From: Porticoccus sp. W117
GTDB taxonomy: Bacteria > Pseudomonadota > Gammaproteobacteria > Pseudomonadales > Porticoccaceae
Direction of reading: 5' to 3'
DNA: 64,000 nucleotides
Assembly (NCBI RefSeq): GCF_030341905.1
Contig: NZ_JATAAF010000001.1
Location: 186,001 to 250,000, forward strand
The translations under genes and the position numbers were made by a program. The notes beneath the pieces were generated by a model. It worked only from the letters and a program-made list of their open reading frames with translations, searched no databases and was not told where the DNA came from. Shown here piece after piece: positions 47,461-57,095 of the stretch (position 1 is its first letter; each line of letters opens with the position of its first letter).

Positions 47461-48579
47461 TTATGCCTCTGTCGGGTTAGTGGCTATGCCATTCGGCACA
47501 TGAACAGTGGATGTGGGGAAGGCAATTTCCGCCCCGTGGTTGTCGATAATGGCGGCAATTTTCAGCAATACATCTTGCTTCACTTCGTGGAAGTGTACCC
47601 AGTTGCAGGTTTTGGTAAAGGTGTAGACAAAGAAGTCCACAGAAGATGCCGCAAAGCTGTTGAAATTGACGATTAACGTTTGCCTGGTATCGATCTCGTC
47701 GTGGGCCAGTAGCATGGCTTTGACATCGGCAACAATGGCATCCATGGCGGCGATATCGTCGTAGCGAATGCCGATGGTTTCGTAAATGCGGCGGTTGGTC
47801 ATGCGCGACGGATTTTCGATGGATATCTGGGTGAATACCGAATTGGGAATGTACAGCGGGCGCTTGTCGAAGGTGCGAATACGGGTCATGCGCCAGCCGA
47901 TATCCTCCACCGTACCTTCGATCTCCTGATCCGGCGAACGCACCCAGTCACCCACTTTAAAGGGGCGGTCGAAGTAGATCATCATGCCGCCAAAGAAGTT
48001 GGCCAGCAGGTCTTTGGCGGCAAAACCCACCGCAATACCGCCGATACCACCAAAGGCCAGCAAGCCGGATATATTGACGTCAAACTGATCCATCAGAATC
48101 AGCGCGGCACTGATAACAACCGCCGCTCGCAATAGTTTGCCTACGGCTTTGGCAGTGGTTTCATCTACCGGTGGCGACTGATATTCAGGATCGAGAAAAT
48201 TCTGCTCAGCGCGTTTGATAAAATTAAGCAGGAACAGCATTGGCAAAAACACCATCGCTGTGGTGTTGGCAAGCTGTATCAACTTGCCCCACGCTGTCAG
48301 CTGCTCGCCAACCGGTACCGTCAAAACCACGCCAGCCGCGATGGCAGCCAAGTTGATACCGGATACCCAGATAAACCAGACTACCGGTCGGCGAAAAGCC
48401 TCAATCAGAGCATCATCCCAGACTGTTTTCGTCTTCGCGGCCTGGATTTCGAGACGATCAATCACTTTGTTGACCAGATAACCCAGGAACAACGCAGCAA
48501 AAACAATCAGGAAGATTTCCACGACCAGCACAAATTGTTCGCCGATCAGGCCTTCCAGCCAGTTTTCAAACTCCTGCAC
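47461..48579 (-). CDS. MscS-family mechanosensitive channel
   Basis: This 372-residue inner-membrane channel has about four to five helices; the pore-lining helix is GIGGIAVGFAAKDLLANFFGGMMIYF (about residues 180-205), followed by the beta domain FKVGDWVRSPDQEIEGTVEDIGWRMTRIRTFDKRPLYIPNSVF. Such channels release solutes on hypo-osmotic shock. The extra N-terminal helices and length resemble the YnaI/YbdG branch rather than the short MscS. It begins 11 bases after nagZ and ends five bases before hpt. Confidence 0.92.
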   Translation of the reverse strand: MQEFENWLEGLIGEQFVLVVEIFLIVFAALFLGYLVNKVIDRLEIQAAKTKTVWDDALIEAFRRPVVWFIWVSGINLAAIAAGVVLTVPVGEQLTAWGKLIQLANTTAMVFLPMLFLLNFIKRAEQNFLDPEYQSPPVDETTAKAVGKLLRAAVVISAALILMDQFDVNISGLLAFGGIGGIAVGFAAKDLLANFFGGMMIYFDRPFKVGDWVRSPDQEIEGTVEDIGWRMTRIRTFDKRPLYIPNSVFTQISIENPSRMTNRRIYETIGIRYDDIAAMDAIVADVKAMLLAHDEIDTRQTLIVNFNSFAASSVDFFVYTFTKTCNWVHFHEVKQDVLLKIAAIIDNHGAEIAFPTSTVHVPNGIATNPTEA

Positions 48580-48590
48580 TTTTTACTCTC

Positions 48591-49607
48591 CTATGCCTCT
48601 GGCAGCGCTTGCAGTTGCTGCTGTGTGCTCAAATAACGGGGCATGTCCTGCAATTGCTGCCAATCCACTGCGCCTTTTCCGGCCATGCGTTGCAAACGAT
48701 CAGAGGCAGGCAGTGGTTGTTGTTGGAGGTAATCCAATACTTCCAAGGCTCCCTCACGACAATTGCAAACCAGCACCATATCACAACCGGCACTCAGTGC
48801 CGCAGCGGCTTTTTCAGCGTAGCCACCGGCCACATCGGCGCCTTTCATGGACAGGTCATCGCTGAAGATCACGCCATCGAATGCCAGCTCGCCGCGGAGT
48901 ATTTCCTGCAGCCAGAAACGGGAAAAGCCCACCGACTCGGGCACCACTTTCGGGAACACCATATGAGCAGGCATTACCGCTTCATAACTGCCTGCCAGCC
49001 GTGCAAAGGGAATCAGGTCGTTGGCACGAATGGCATCCAGTGGGCGGTCGTCGTAAGGGGTTTCCAGGTGGCTGTCCGCCAGCACCGCGCCGTGGCCGGG
49101 GAAGTGCTTGCCAGTGGCTGCCATACCCGCTTGCGCCATACCCTCAATAAAGGCACCGGCACAGGCCACCATCTGGTCGGGATTGTCGGAAAACGCCCGA
49201 TCGGCGATCACTTCGCAGGTATCCGTATCCAAATCCAGCACCGGAGCGAAACTGAAGTCGATGCCACAGGCGCGAATTTCGCTGGCCATCAGCCAACCGG
49301 CATCGCGACACAGCGCCAAGCCCTGCTCAGGGCTGCTGCGATACAAATCGCCCAGCTTTTGCATTGCTGGCAGGCGGGTAAAACCGGTTTTAAAGCGCTG
49401 TACCCGCCCCCCCTCCTGATCCACTGCAAGCAGCAGCTCCGGGCGCACGGCACGAACGGCTTCCACAAGCGTACAAATTTGTTTACGGGACTCAAAGTTG
49501 CGGGCGAAAAAAATCACCCCACCCACCTGGGGCTGCTGCAACAGGTGGCGCTCATCAGCGGTGAGGGCAGTGCCCTCCAAGTCGAGCATTAACGGGCCTA
49601 TTGGCAT
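48591..49607 (-). CDS. nagZ: Beta-N-acetylhexosaminidase NagZ
   Basis: This 338-residue cytoplasmic glycoside hydrolase of family 3 removes N-acetylglucosamine from muropeptides in cell-wall recycling. It has the signature GKHFPGHGAVLADSHLETPYDDR with the catalytic histidine loop, the LLAVDQEGGRVQRF segment, and the catalytic aspartate region VIFSDDLSMKGADV. Length is usual for the single-domain enzyme. It heads a minus-strand run (nagZ, mscS, hpt). The adjacency of nagZ with a nucleoside phosphorylase is also seen in Pseudomonas. Confidence 0.96.
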   Translation of the reverse strand: MPIGPLMLDLEGTALTADERHLLQQPQVGGVIFFARNFESRKQICTLVEAVRAVRPELLLAVDQEGGRVQRFKTGFTRLPAMQKLGDLYRSSPEQGLALCRDAGWLMASEIRACGIDFSFAPVLDLDTDTCEVIADRAFSDNPDQMVACAGAFIEGMAQAGMAATGKHFPGHGAVLADSHLETPYDDRPLDAIRANDLIPFARLAGSYEAVMPAHMVFPKVVPESVGFSRFWLQEILRGELAFDGVIFSDDLSMKGADVAGGYAEKAAAALSAGCDMVLVCNCREGALEVLDYLQQQPLPASDRLQRMAGKGAVDWQQLQDMPRYLSTQQQLQALPEA

Positions 49608-49787
49608 ACCAACTAACCTTATCGATCACGGTAAAAGCGGCCACGTTAAGAGCCCCCAACAACAATGTCAACGTGCTATACCACCACCCCAATCTGGTTG
49701 TTTTTCAACCAATGAGTTTTCTGGACTCACTACCGGGTGAAACTTAAAATGATCCCCCTCTTCCATTTCGCTTAGAACGCCTGCCCC

Positions 49788-50981
<1,194 letters not shown>

Positions 50982-51022
50982 GGTTTTTTAATGTGCTGAA
51001 ATTTAGCGCTTCGTAGTTGTGG

Positions 51023-51116
51023 GCCGCACGTCTGACGTCGCACGTCGCACGCTAAAAACGCTACTCTTTCAGCCCTGTGCCATACGGCGTGCGACGTGAA
51101 GCGTGCGACGTGCGAC
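51023..51116. repeat. Inverted heptad array 4 (kbl-tdh)
   Basis: GCCGCAC, GTCTGAC, GTCGCAC, GTCGCAC (51023-51050) face GTGCGAC, GTGAAGC, GTGCGAC, GTGCGAC (51089-51116), reverse complements of the same 7-base unit used in array 1. It lies between kbl and tdh and ends 14 bases before the tdh start codon. Confidence 0.85.
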
Positions 51117-51130
51117 CAGAGGTTTTTACC

Positions 51131-52159
51131 ATGAAAGCACTATCGAAGTTAAAAGCCGAACCCGGCATCTGGATGAGCGATGTGGACAAGCCCGAGATGG
51201 GCCACAACGACCTGCTCATCCGCATTCGCAAAACCGCCATCTGCGGCACCGATGTGCATATTTACAACTGGGATAAATGGTCGCAAAAAACCATTCCCGT
51301 ACCCATGGTGGTGGGCCACGAGTTTTCTGGCGAAGTGGTGGACATGGGCCAGGAAGTGCGCGGTTTTAGCATTGGTGACCGGGTTTCCGGCGAGGGCCAT
51401 ATTACCTGTGGTCACTGCCGCAACTGTCGCGCCGGCCGTCGCCACCTGTGCCGCAACACCGAAGGCGTGGGCGTGGATCGCCCCGGCGCTTTTGCCGAAT
51501 ATCTGGTGATTCCCGCCTTCAACGCTTTCAAACTGCCGGACGATATTTCCGACGATTTGGCCTCTATCTTCGACCCCTTTGGTAACGCGGCACACACCGC
51601 CCTGTCATTCGATCTGGTGGGCGAAGATGTGTTGATCACCGGCGCTGGCCCCATTGGCATTATGGCGGCGGCCATCGCCAAACACTGCGGCGCCCGCTAC
51701 GTGGTGATTACCGACATCAATGAATACCGCCTCGACCTGGCGCGCAAAATGGGCGCCACACTGGCGGTTAACCCCAGCCAGCAAAGCCTGTCACAAGTGA
51801 TGGCAGAGCTGGGCATGATGGAAGGCTTTGATATCGGTTTGGAAATGTCCGGTGTTCCAGTAGCCTTTAACGACATGTTGCAGCACATGAATCACGGCGG
51901 CAGCATTGCCATGCTGGGCATCCCTCCCGGCGATATGGCCATCGACTGGAACCAGGTGATTTTCAAAGGCCTGACCCTGAAAGGCATTTACGGCCGGGAA
52001 ATGTTTGAAACCTGGTACAAAATGAGCACCCTGATTCAGAGCGGCCTGGATCTCAGCCCCATCATTACCCACCACTACGGTATCGACGACTTCCAGCAAG
52101 GTTTCGATATGATGTGCTCGGGGAAGTCGGGGAAAGTGATTCTGGACTGGCAAAAATAA
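51131..52159 (+). CDS. tdh: L-threonine 3-dehydrogenase
   Basis: This 342-residue zinc enzyme oxidises L-threonine to 2-amino-3-oxobutyrate, which Kbl then cleaves. The catalytic zinc site ([23 protein letters not shown]), structural zinc cysteines ([20 protein letters not shown]), and nucleotide motif [20 protein letters not shown] are all present. The start at 51131 matches the family (MKALSKL); the frame runs 18 codons upstream, but only through heptad repeat. Reverse order (kbl before tdh) in one operon is usual. Confidence 0.97.
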   Translation: MKALSKLKAEPGIWMSDVDKPEMGHNDLLIRIRKTAICGTDVHIYNWDKWSQKTIPVPMVVGHEFSGEVVDMGQEVRGFSIGDRVSGEGHITCGHCRNCRAGRRHLCRNTEGVGVDRPGAFAEYLVIPAFNAFKLPDDISDDLASIFDPFGNAAHTALSFDLVGEDVLITGAGPIGIMAAAIAKHCGARYVVITDINEYRLDLARKMGATLAVNPSQQSLSQVMAELGMMEGFDIGLEMSGVPVAFNDMLQHMNHGGSIAMLGIPPGDMAIDWNQVIFKGLTLKGIYGREMFETWYKMSTLIQSGLDLSPIITHHYGIDDFQQGFDMMCSGKSGKVILDWQK

Positions 52160-52174
52160 CGCAACGCGTTTTTT

Positions 52175-52258
52175 GTCACCCTGAGGAGCGCAGCGACGTG
52201 AGGGTCTCACAAATTGCAGTCTATGAGATCCTCACGTCGCTGCGCTCCTCAGGATGAC
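52175..52258. repeat. GTCAT...ATGAC inverted-repeat element (copy 6)
   Basis: GTCACCCTGAGGAGCGCAGC and GCTGCGCTCCTCAGGATGAC form the outer arms, with GTGAGGGTCTCA and TGAGATCCTCAC as inner arms. It lies between tdh and the asparaginase-like gene, 15 bases before the latter's ATG. Confidence 0.9.
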
Positions 52259-52273
52259 AGTATTGGAGAAACC

Positions 52274-52765
52274 ATGAAAATCAATATCATCACCACCGGC
52301 GGCACCATCGATAAAATTTACTTCGATGCAAAAAGCGACTACCAGGTGGGCGACCCGGTAATTGGCGAGCTCTTAAAGCGCATGGAAGTGGGCTTCGAAT
52401 TTGAAGTCACTTCGGTGCTGCGCAAAGACAGTCTCGACCTCACCGACGACGATCGCCAACTTATCGTCGATCAGGTAAAAAACTGCGACAGCGATTATGT
52501 ACTGGTGACACACGGCACCGATGGCATGGTAGAAACCGGCAAGTGGCTGCGGGAACAGGTGCCCGAAAAACACATTCTGATGACCGGCGCCCTGCAACCG
52601 GCCATATTCCGCGAGACCGACGCCATTTTTAATATCGGCTGCGCCCTGGGCGCTCTGCAAGCGGTACAGCCCGGCGTTTATATCGCCATGAACGGTCAAC
52701 TGTTCGACGCCACCAGGGTTGTTAAAAACGTTGCCGCCAATCGCTTTGAACCGGTAAACCCGTAA
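52274..52765 (+). CDS. Short asparaginase-domain protein
   Basis: This 163-residue protein equals the N-terminal half of an L-asparaginase. ITTGGTIDKIYF contains the first catalytic threonine, and LVTHGTDGMVETG the second catalytic T-D pair. The C-terminal half of a full asparaginase (about 160 more residues) is missing, with no trace downstream. Comparable half-length proteins exist as a separate family, so it is not clearly a broken gene. Activity is unknown; the oligomer interface of the full enzyme would be lost. A GGAGAAACC precedes the ATG. Confidence 0.85.
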   Translation: MKINIITTGGTIDKIYFDAKSDYQVGDPVIGELLKRMEVGFEFEVTSVLRKDSLDLTDDDRQLIVDQVKNCDSDYVLVTHGTDGMVETGKWLREQVPEKHILMTGALQPAIFRETDAIFNIGCALGALQAVQPGVYIAMNGQLFDATRVVKNVAANRFEPVNP

Positions 52766-53045
52766 AAAACCTATCCCAAACGTGCGAAAAGGTGCTTGAA
52801 GCACTTTTTCGCCATTATTTCTTTAGATATTTTTTTCATTAAATACTCTCTTTTTATTCTCCTTCCCTATAAGAAAAACTATTTCACAATCGCTAATTGC
52901 TTGAATTTTCTTTGCTTTTAAAAAGCTCGTCGAAAACAAATTATTTCTGGGAAAACGAACGAATGTCTTATGCACACAACGGCAATAGGCAAGCCACTTC
53001 AGCAATGATAGGGTTTTAACTCAATTTCCAATTGGGAGCACTGTC
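52766..53045. other. A+T-rich intergenic region
   Basis: These 280 bases begin with a terminator-like hairpin (52784-52812) and continue with markedly A+T-rich sequence up to the DUF6763 gene. No gene was recognised, and no confident promoter chosen. Confidence 0.55.
52784..52820 (+). terminator. Probable terminator after the asparaginase-like gene
   Basis: GCGAAAAGGTGCT pairs with AGCACTTTTTCGC (52800-52812), one G-T wobble, with a short loop; moderately T-rich sequence follows. It lies about 20 bases after the stop codon. Confidence 0.6.
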
Positions 53046-53360
53046 GTGGCCAAACACTACCCTGAAATTGGTTCCTGGTACCAGGACGCTGAGGAGGATG
53101 TGTTGTTTGAAGTGGTCGCCGTAGACGACAGTGCAGGCACCATAGAAATTCAATTACTGGGCGGCGAAGTCAGCGAGCTGGATTTTGAAACTTGGGGGCA
53201 AATGCTAATTCTTGGCGCCGAAGCCCCGGAAGACTGGCGCGCCTCCTACGAACTCAGCAGCGAAGACAGCCACGAACTCGACGACATCGCCATCCCTGAA
53301 AGCCCCCAGGACCCACTGTCCACACTGGACGTCAATAACGGTTTCCGCCTGGACGACTGA
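53046..53360 (+). CDS. DUF6763-family small protein
   Basis: This 104-residue acidic protein begins at a GTG (GGGAG about eight bases upstream) with AKHYPEIGSWYQDAEEDVLFEVVAVDD. A compact strand-rich core follows (TIEIQLLGGEVSELDFETWGQM), then a disordered acidic tail. It matches the pattern of the DUF6763 family of gammaproteobacteria, whose function is not known. It precedes lexA, but the 150-base gap with its own SOS box suggests separate transcription. Confidence 0.78.
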   Translation: MAKHYPEIGSWYQDAEEDVLFEVVAVDDSAGTIEIQLLGGEVSELDFETWGQMLILGAEAPEDWRASYELSSEDSHELDDIAIPESPQDPLSTLDVNNGFRLDD

Positions 53361-53437
53361 ATAACCCTCACCCCTCCCCTCTAATCTCCTCTATCAGTGA
53401 GGAAATTTCTGCTTGCATCCATACTTTGATCAGACCA

Positions 53438-53457
53438 TACTGGATAAAATAACAGCT
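53438..53457. promoter_or_regulatory. LexA-binding (SOS) box upstream of lexA
   Basis: TACTGGATAAAATAACAGCT matches the gammaproteobacterial SOS box TACTG-N10-CAG-TA (CTG at 53440, CAG at 53453-53455). It lies about 50 bases upstream of the lexA ATG, consistent with autorepression. Confidence 0.82.
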
Positions 53458-53508
53458 GTACATAAATCCAGACCTTCTCATGACTTATGTCTTACAAAGG
53501 AAAAGCCG

Positions 53509-54123
53509 ATGATTGACCTGACCGCACGCCAGCAGCAGATTCTCGACTTGATCAAGGAATACATCAACGATACCGGCTATCCCCCTACTCGTGCCGAAAT
53601 TGCCGACGCACTGGGTTTTCGCTCCGCCAATGCCGCCCAGGAACACCTCAAGGCATTGGAACGCAAAGGGGTCATTGAAATTGTTCCCGGTGGCTCTCGC
53701 AGTATTCGCCTGCTGGCAGAAGACGGAGTGCCCGACGGCCTGCCGGTTGTTGGCCGTGTCGCGGCAGGCAACCCCATTCTCGCCGAGGAAAACATTGAAG
53801 ATTACTACGAAGTACCGGAACAACTATTTTACCCCGCTGCCTCCTACTTTCTTCGGGTACAGGGCATGAGCATGAAAGACATTGGCATTATGGACGGCGA
53901 CCTGCTGGCCGTACACCGGCAACAAACCGCAGAAAATGGCCAGGTAGTGGTGGCACGAGTAGACGATGAAGTAACCGTTAAGCGCCTCAAGCGCACCCGC
54001 AGCAAATACGAAATCCACCTGCTACCAGAGAATGAAGATTTTGAACCCATTGTGGTCAACCTGCGAGAGCAGGACTTCGCTATTGAGGGATTGAGTGTGG
54101 GGGTGTTAAGAACAGAACTCTAA
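53509..54123 (+). CDS. lexA: SOS repressor LexA
   Basis: LexA represses DNA-damage genes and cleaves itself when RecA filaments form. The 204-residue protein has a winged-helix DNA-binding domain ([36 protein letters not shown]), the cleavage site A86-G87 (VAAGNP), and the catalytic pair S121 (GMSMKD) and K158 (VTVKRL). The start at 53509 is set by AAAGGAAAAG just upstream and by family length; the frame is open 32 codons further up but through the operator. No sulA-like gene follows, unlike in Pseudomonas. Confidence 0.98.
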   Translation: MIDLTARQQQILDLIKEYINDTGYPPTRAEIADALGFRSANAAQEHLKALERKGVIEIVPGGSRSIRLLAEDGVPDGLPVVGRVAAGNPILAEENIEDYYEVPEQLFYPAASYFLRVQGMSMKDIGIMDGDLLAVHRQQTAENGQVVVARVDDEVTVKRLKRTRSKYEIHLLPENEDFEPIVVNLREQDFAIEGLSVGVLRTEL

Positions 54124-54128
54124 GACTC

Positions 54129-54220
54129 GTCATCCCCGCGCAGGCGGAGATCCATATGCAATTTGGCACTAAAGCCCATGAATACTAAGGTCTGTAGATT
54201 CCCGCTTTCGCGGGAATGAC
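54129..54220. repeat. GTCAT...ATGAC inverted-repeat element (copy 7)
   Basis: GTCATCCCCGCGCAGGCGG and TTCCCGCTTTCGCGGGAATGAC form the outer arms. It lies just after lexA, facing the convergent small gene at 54278. Confidence 0.82.
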
Positions 54221-54277
54221 GGCTTTTGAAAGTTTTACCAAAAACTTGGCGTTACGCTCAGGACGACAAACACACCA

Positions 54278-54526
54278 TCAATGCAACAGTCGCGGAGCTT
54301 CCTCGCGTACTTCCTGCTCCGCTTCATCCTCTTCGTTAATCTGCTCCACCACCTCGATACCCGCATCAATCATGGCCTTCGCCACATCGACACTGGAATC
54401 TCTCAGGTAGTGCTGCGCCTCTTTGGAAAATCGAATGCGCACCAGCGGCTCACCACCACCATCGCTGCGCTGCAAAGCGTAGTCACCATCGGAGAGTTGA
54501 ACAATTTCGTAAAGCGTAGAGGACAT
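54278..54526 (-). CDS. Conserved small protein of unknown function
   Basis: This 82-residue acidic protein reads MSSTLYEIVQLSDGDYALQR, then a helical part (KEAQHYLRDSSVDVAKAMIDAGIEVVEQI) and a glutamate-rich tail. The N-terminal strand pattern and the helical segment look like a compact folded protein rather than a chance frame, and codon use fits the neighbours. I do not recognise a named family. It is convergent with lexA and stands alone. Confidence 0.7.
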   Translation of the reverse strand: MSSTLYEIVQLSDGDYALQRSDGGGEPLVRIRFSKEAQHYLRDSSVDVAKAMIDAGIEVVEQINEEDEAEQEVREEAPRLLH

Positions 54527-54830
54527 GAGGTTACATCAATTTCAAGAACTGGGGATAACTGCGAGTCTATCACAAAAGCCAAGCCTTCGTGGTGTGTCCC
54601 CGGTTGAGTAGACACCATAATCCAAAAGTTGACTTCCCTGATTTTAGAGCGAAATTGCCACCCTCGGCATAGCAAAGGCAAACTGTCATGAAAGCTAATT
54701 TAGAGGCCGCAGGCGGCCCATAGTGCGGGCGCCATGGAAGGTGCAAGTCAATCTCCTACTAGGCCCTCGCAGGAAGGCAAAGGCCTACTAGTCTGATCGT
54801 AACCCAAAGTTCGTCGCACAAAGTTCTGTA
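54527..54830. other. Intergenic region with possible mobile-element remnants
   Basis: These 304 bases hold no recognised gene. They include a stretch with GGTGTGTCC...GTAGACACC (54591-54616), a perfect GGCCGC-AG-GCGGCC hairpin (54706-54719) and a segment resembling the 5' end of a group II intron (54723-54800). Confidence 0.5.
54723..54800 (+). mobile_element. Possible group II intron 5' fragment (low confidence)
   Basis: The segment begins GTGCGGGCGCC and continues with GGAAGGTGCAAGTC and then GGCCCTCGCAGG...GGCAAAGGCC. A GTGCG start followed by a GGTGCAAGTC segment is typical of bacterial group II introns, and the preceding hairpin resembles a stem-loop target. No reverse transcriptase or domain V is present, so at most this is a remnant. 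Confidence 0.3.
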
Positions 54831-55901
54831 TTACGCCGCCCTCCGCAGCAACAGCGCCCCAATAAGCATAAACACCGCAATGGGTACCAGTACCGCAATC
54901 ACTGGCGGGAATTCATACACCAGGCTGGAGGGCCCCAACATCTTCTGGCTGATCCAGAAGGTCATGCCAAAAATCACCCCGGTAAAGACTCGAAAGCCCA
55001 TGGTGACCTGGCGCAGTGGGCCGAAGATAAACGAAATCGCTACCAATACCAGGCTCAGCACACTGAGTGGCTGTAACACCTTGCCCCAAAACTCCAGCCA
55101 CAGTGGTTGGGAGTCCTGGCCCTGATCCTGCAAATAGCGAGCGTAGCTGTGCAGCCCACCGATTGAGAGCGATTCCTTGGGAATGGAAATCAGGTTGAGT
55201 AACTTGGGAGACAAGTCGGTTTGCCAGCGCCGCTGTACCTGTTGTTCCACATGGGTGCGGTTGGGTTCGATATGGGTAATGGCAACATTCTCTTCCACCC
55301 AATGATCCCGGCGAAACACTGCGCTTTCCGAAAAGCTGGCCTGTTTCAGGTTGCGCTGATCATCGAACTGGTAGCGAGTCACACCGTAGAGTAGCTCCCC
55401 TCCCGGCGCGACAATATTAAAGTGCATAAACTCGGTACCTTCCTTGTTCCACAAGTTAGAGCGAAACTTTTGCTCCACCTGGCCGCTGCCGCTGCGCTTG
55501 AGGGCTTTGTAAGTAGTCGCAGACTGATCGGCATAAGGCACCAGATATTCCGCCAACATCACGCCAACAAAAATCACCAACAGAGTCGGTCGTATCACAA
55601 ACCAGACAATGCGCAGCAGTGACACACCGGATGCGCGCATAATCACCAACTCGCTGTTGCCTGCCAGAGCGCCCAGACCAATCAGACAGCCGATCAACGA
55701 CGCAAAGGGAATAAATTCATAAATGCGCGACGGCACCGTCATGCCAATATAGGTCATGACATTCAAGTAGGTGTAGTTGGCATTGATAGAGCCAGACTCA
55801 TTGATAAACGCCGTCAGGGCATCAATGCCCACCAAAATGGCCAACACACCCAACAAGCTGGCCAGTACCGAGCGAGCCACATAGGCAGAAAGCTGGCGCA
55901 T
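54831..55901 (-). CDS. lptG: LPS export permease LptG
   Basis: LptG is one of two permeases of the LptBFG exporter that extracts lipopolysaccharide from the inner membrane. The 356-residue protein has six helices and a periplasmic beta-jellyroll middle. RQLSAYVARSVLASLLGVLAILVGIDALTAFINE and MRASGVSLLRIVWFVIRP are typical. The start at 55901 overlaps the lptF stop codon by one base (TGATG on the minus strand); the frame is open 34 codons upstream, inside lptF. LptB is not in the window, as usual. Confidence 0.95.
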   Translation of the reverse strand: MRQLSAYVARSVLASLLGVLAILVGIDALTAFINESGSINANYTYLNVMTYIGMTVPSRIYEFIPFASLIGCLIGLGALAGNSELVIMRASGVSLLRIVWFVIRPTLLVIFVGVMLAEYLVPYADQSATTYKALKRSGSGQVEQKFRSNLWNKEGTEFMHFNIVAPGGELLYGVTRYQFDDQRNLKQASFSESAVFRRDHWVEENVAITHIEPNRTHVEQQVQRRWQTDLSPKLLNLISIPKESLSIGGLHSYARYLQDQGQDSQPLWLEFWGKVLQPLSVLSLVLVAISFIFGPLRQVTMGFRVFTGVIFGMTFWISQKMLGPSSLVYEFPPVIAVLVPIAVFMLIGALLLRRAA

Positions 55902-57013
55902 CAGGCTGTCTCCCCCGCTGCGCGCCGGGAAAACTTGCAACGCAACCGATCCCAGTAAAAAATCGTCACCGCGACCAACAAAAACAACAGGTGGATTCCC
56001 CAAACACCTCCGTAGACGTTAAGCTCACCCTCAGACACCTTGCTCACCCCGGCCTCCACCGCCTGCCAGTAAATAACGTACAGCAGTATGGCGGGCAGCA
56101 GGCGCATATAGCGCCCCTGACGGGGGTTGGTTTTACTCAGCGGAATAGCCGCAATAGTCAGAATCAGCACCATCACCGGCCATGACAGGCGGCGGTGCAG
56201 CAGAGCAATATGCTGGGGATCGTCGGAAGCGGCCAGCTCACGAAAGCCAAGAGATTTTTTCTGTATTTTCTTAATGCGCCAATCGTCTTCCTTGGTTTGC
56301 GCCAGGCGCTTGCCAAACTCATTAAAGTAGGTGATTCGAAATAACGCCTCACCGGGGGTGCCCTCAATGCGGTAACCGTCTTCCAACACCAGAAAATTAT
56401 CCTTCAAATTTTCTGAGCGTTTTTGGTAACCCTTGTGCGCAAGCACCAAAATCTGACCACTGCCGTCCTCGGTGTTGGCTACAGACTCTGTATAAAACAC
56501 ATCTTGCAGTTCGCCGTTGCTCACTTCTTCCGCATAAGCAACGCCGCTGCCTGCCTGTAATTTCTGGAAGCGTTTGGCGGGCATGGAATCCAGCTCTGCC
56601 CGTTGTTGTTGCGCCCGCTCAAGAGCGGTGGCTTTGGCGGCACCACTGGGGGTCAGCTCAATACTCATTAACCCCACAACGGCGGCAACAACCAGAGAAC
56701 TCACCATGGTGTAGCGCAGCACCTGGCTGCGGCTTACCCCACAGCAGGACAGCACGGTCATTTCGCTGTCCAGATAGAGGCGCCCGTATACCAGCAAGAT
56801 AGAGAGGAAAAATGACAGCGGCAACAGTAATTCGAGAAATTCCGGCAGCTTGTAACCCATCAGGGCAAACAACACGTCCGCATCGTATTTGCCCAGAGCA
56901 GCATCCCGGAGGTATTTCACAAACCGGCTGCTCATAAACACCAACAGCAACACAAAGCACACCGCCACGGTACTGCCGAGTAACTGCCTTAAAAGGTAAC
57001 GAAAAATAATCAC
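55901..57013 (-). CDS. lptF: LPS export permease LptF
   Basis: This 370-residue partner of LptG opens with MIIFRYLLRQLLGSTVAVCFVLLLVFMSSRFVKYL and has ALMGYKLPEFLELLLPLSFFLSILL and GVSRSQVLRY, hallmark segments of LptF. Six membrane helices flank a periplasmic domain (about residues 130-270). It is divergent from pepA, as in many gammaproteobacteria, with an 82-base gap holding both promoters. Confidence 0.95.
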   Translation of the reverse strand: MIIFRYLLRQLLGSTVAVCFVLLLVFMSSRFVKYLRDAALGKYDADVLFALMGYKLPEFLELLLPLSFFLSILLVYGRLYLDSEMTVLSCCGVSRSQVLRYTMVSSLVVAAVVGLMSIELTPSGAAKATALERAQQQRAELDSMPAKRFQKLQAGSGVAYAEEVSNGELQDVFYTESVANTEDGSGQILVLAHKGYQKRSENLKDNFLVLEDGYRIEGTPGEALFRITYFNEFGKRLAQTKEDDWRIKKIQKKSLGFRELAASDDPQHIALLHRRLSWPVMVLILTIAAIPLSKTNPRQGRYMRLLPAILLYVIYWQAVEAGVSKVSEGELNVYGGVWGIHLLFLLVAVTIFYWDRLRCKFSRRAAGETA

Positions 57014-57095
57014 GAAGCGATTACTGCCCTTGGTAGCCGCTGGGAATTTAGAATAGACTAGCGCGCAAGTTTAACCATTTGTTCTTGGAGACACC

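Noticed and set aside
52274-52765. Marking the asparaginase-like gene as a pseudogene
   Set aside because: The frame ends cleanly before a hairpin, both catalytic motifs are kept, there is no remnant of a second half, and half-length homologues are known.
52823-53005. A 60-codon minus-strand frame in the A+T-rich gap
   Set aside because: No ribosome-binding site, no motif and low-complexity lysine/phenylalanine-rich sequence; it looks like chance in A+T-rich DNA.
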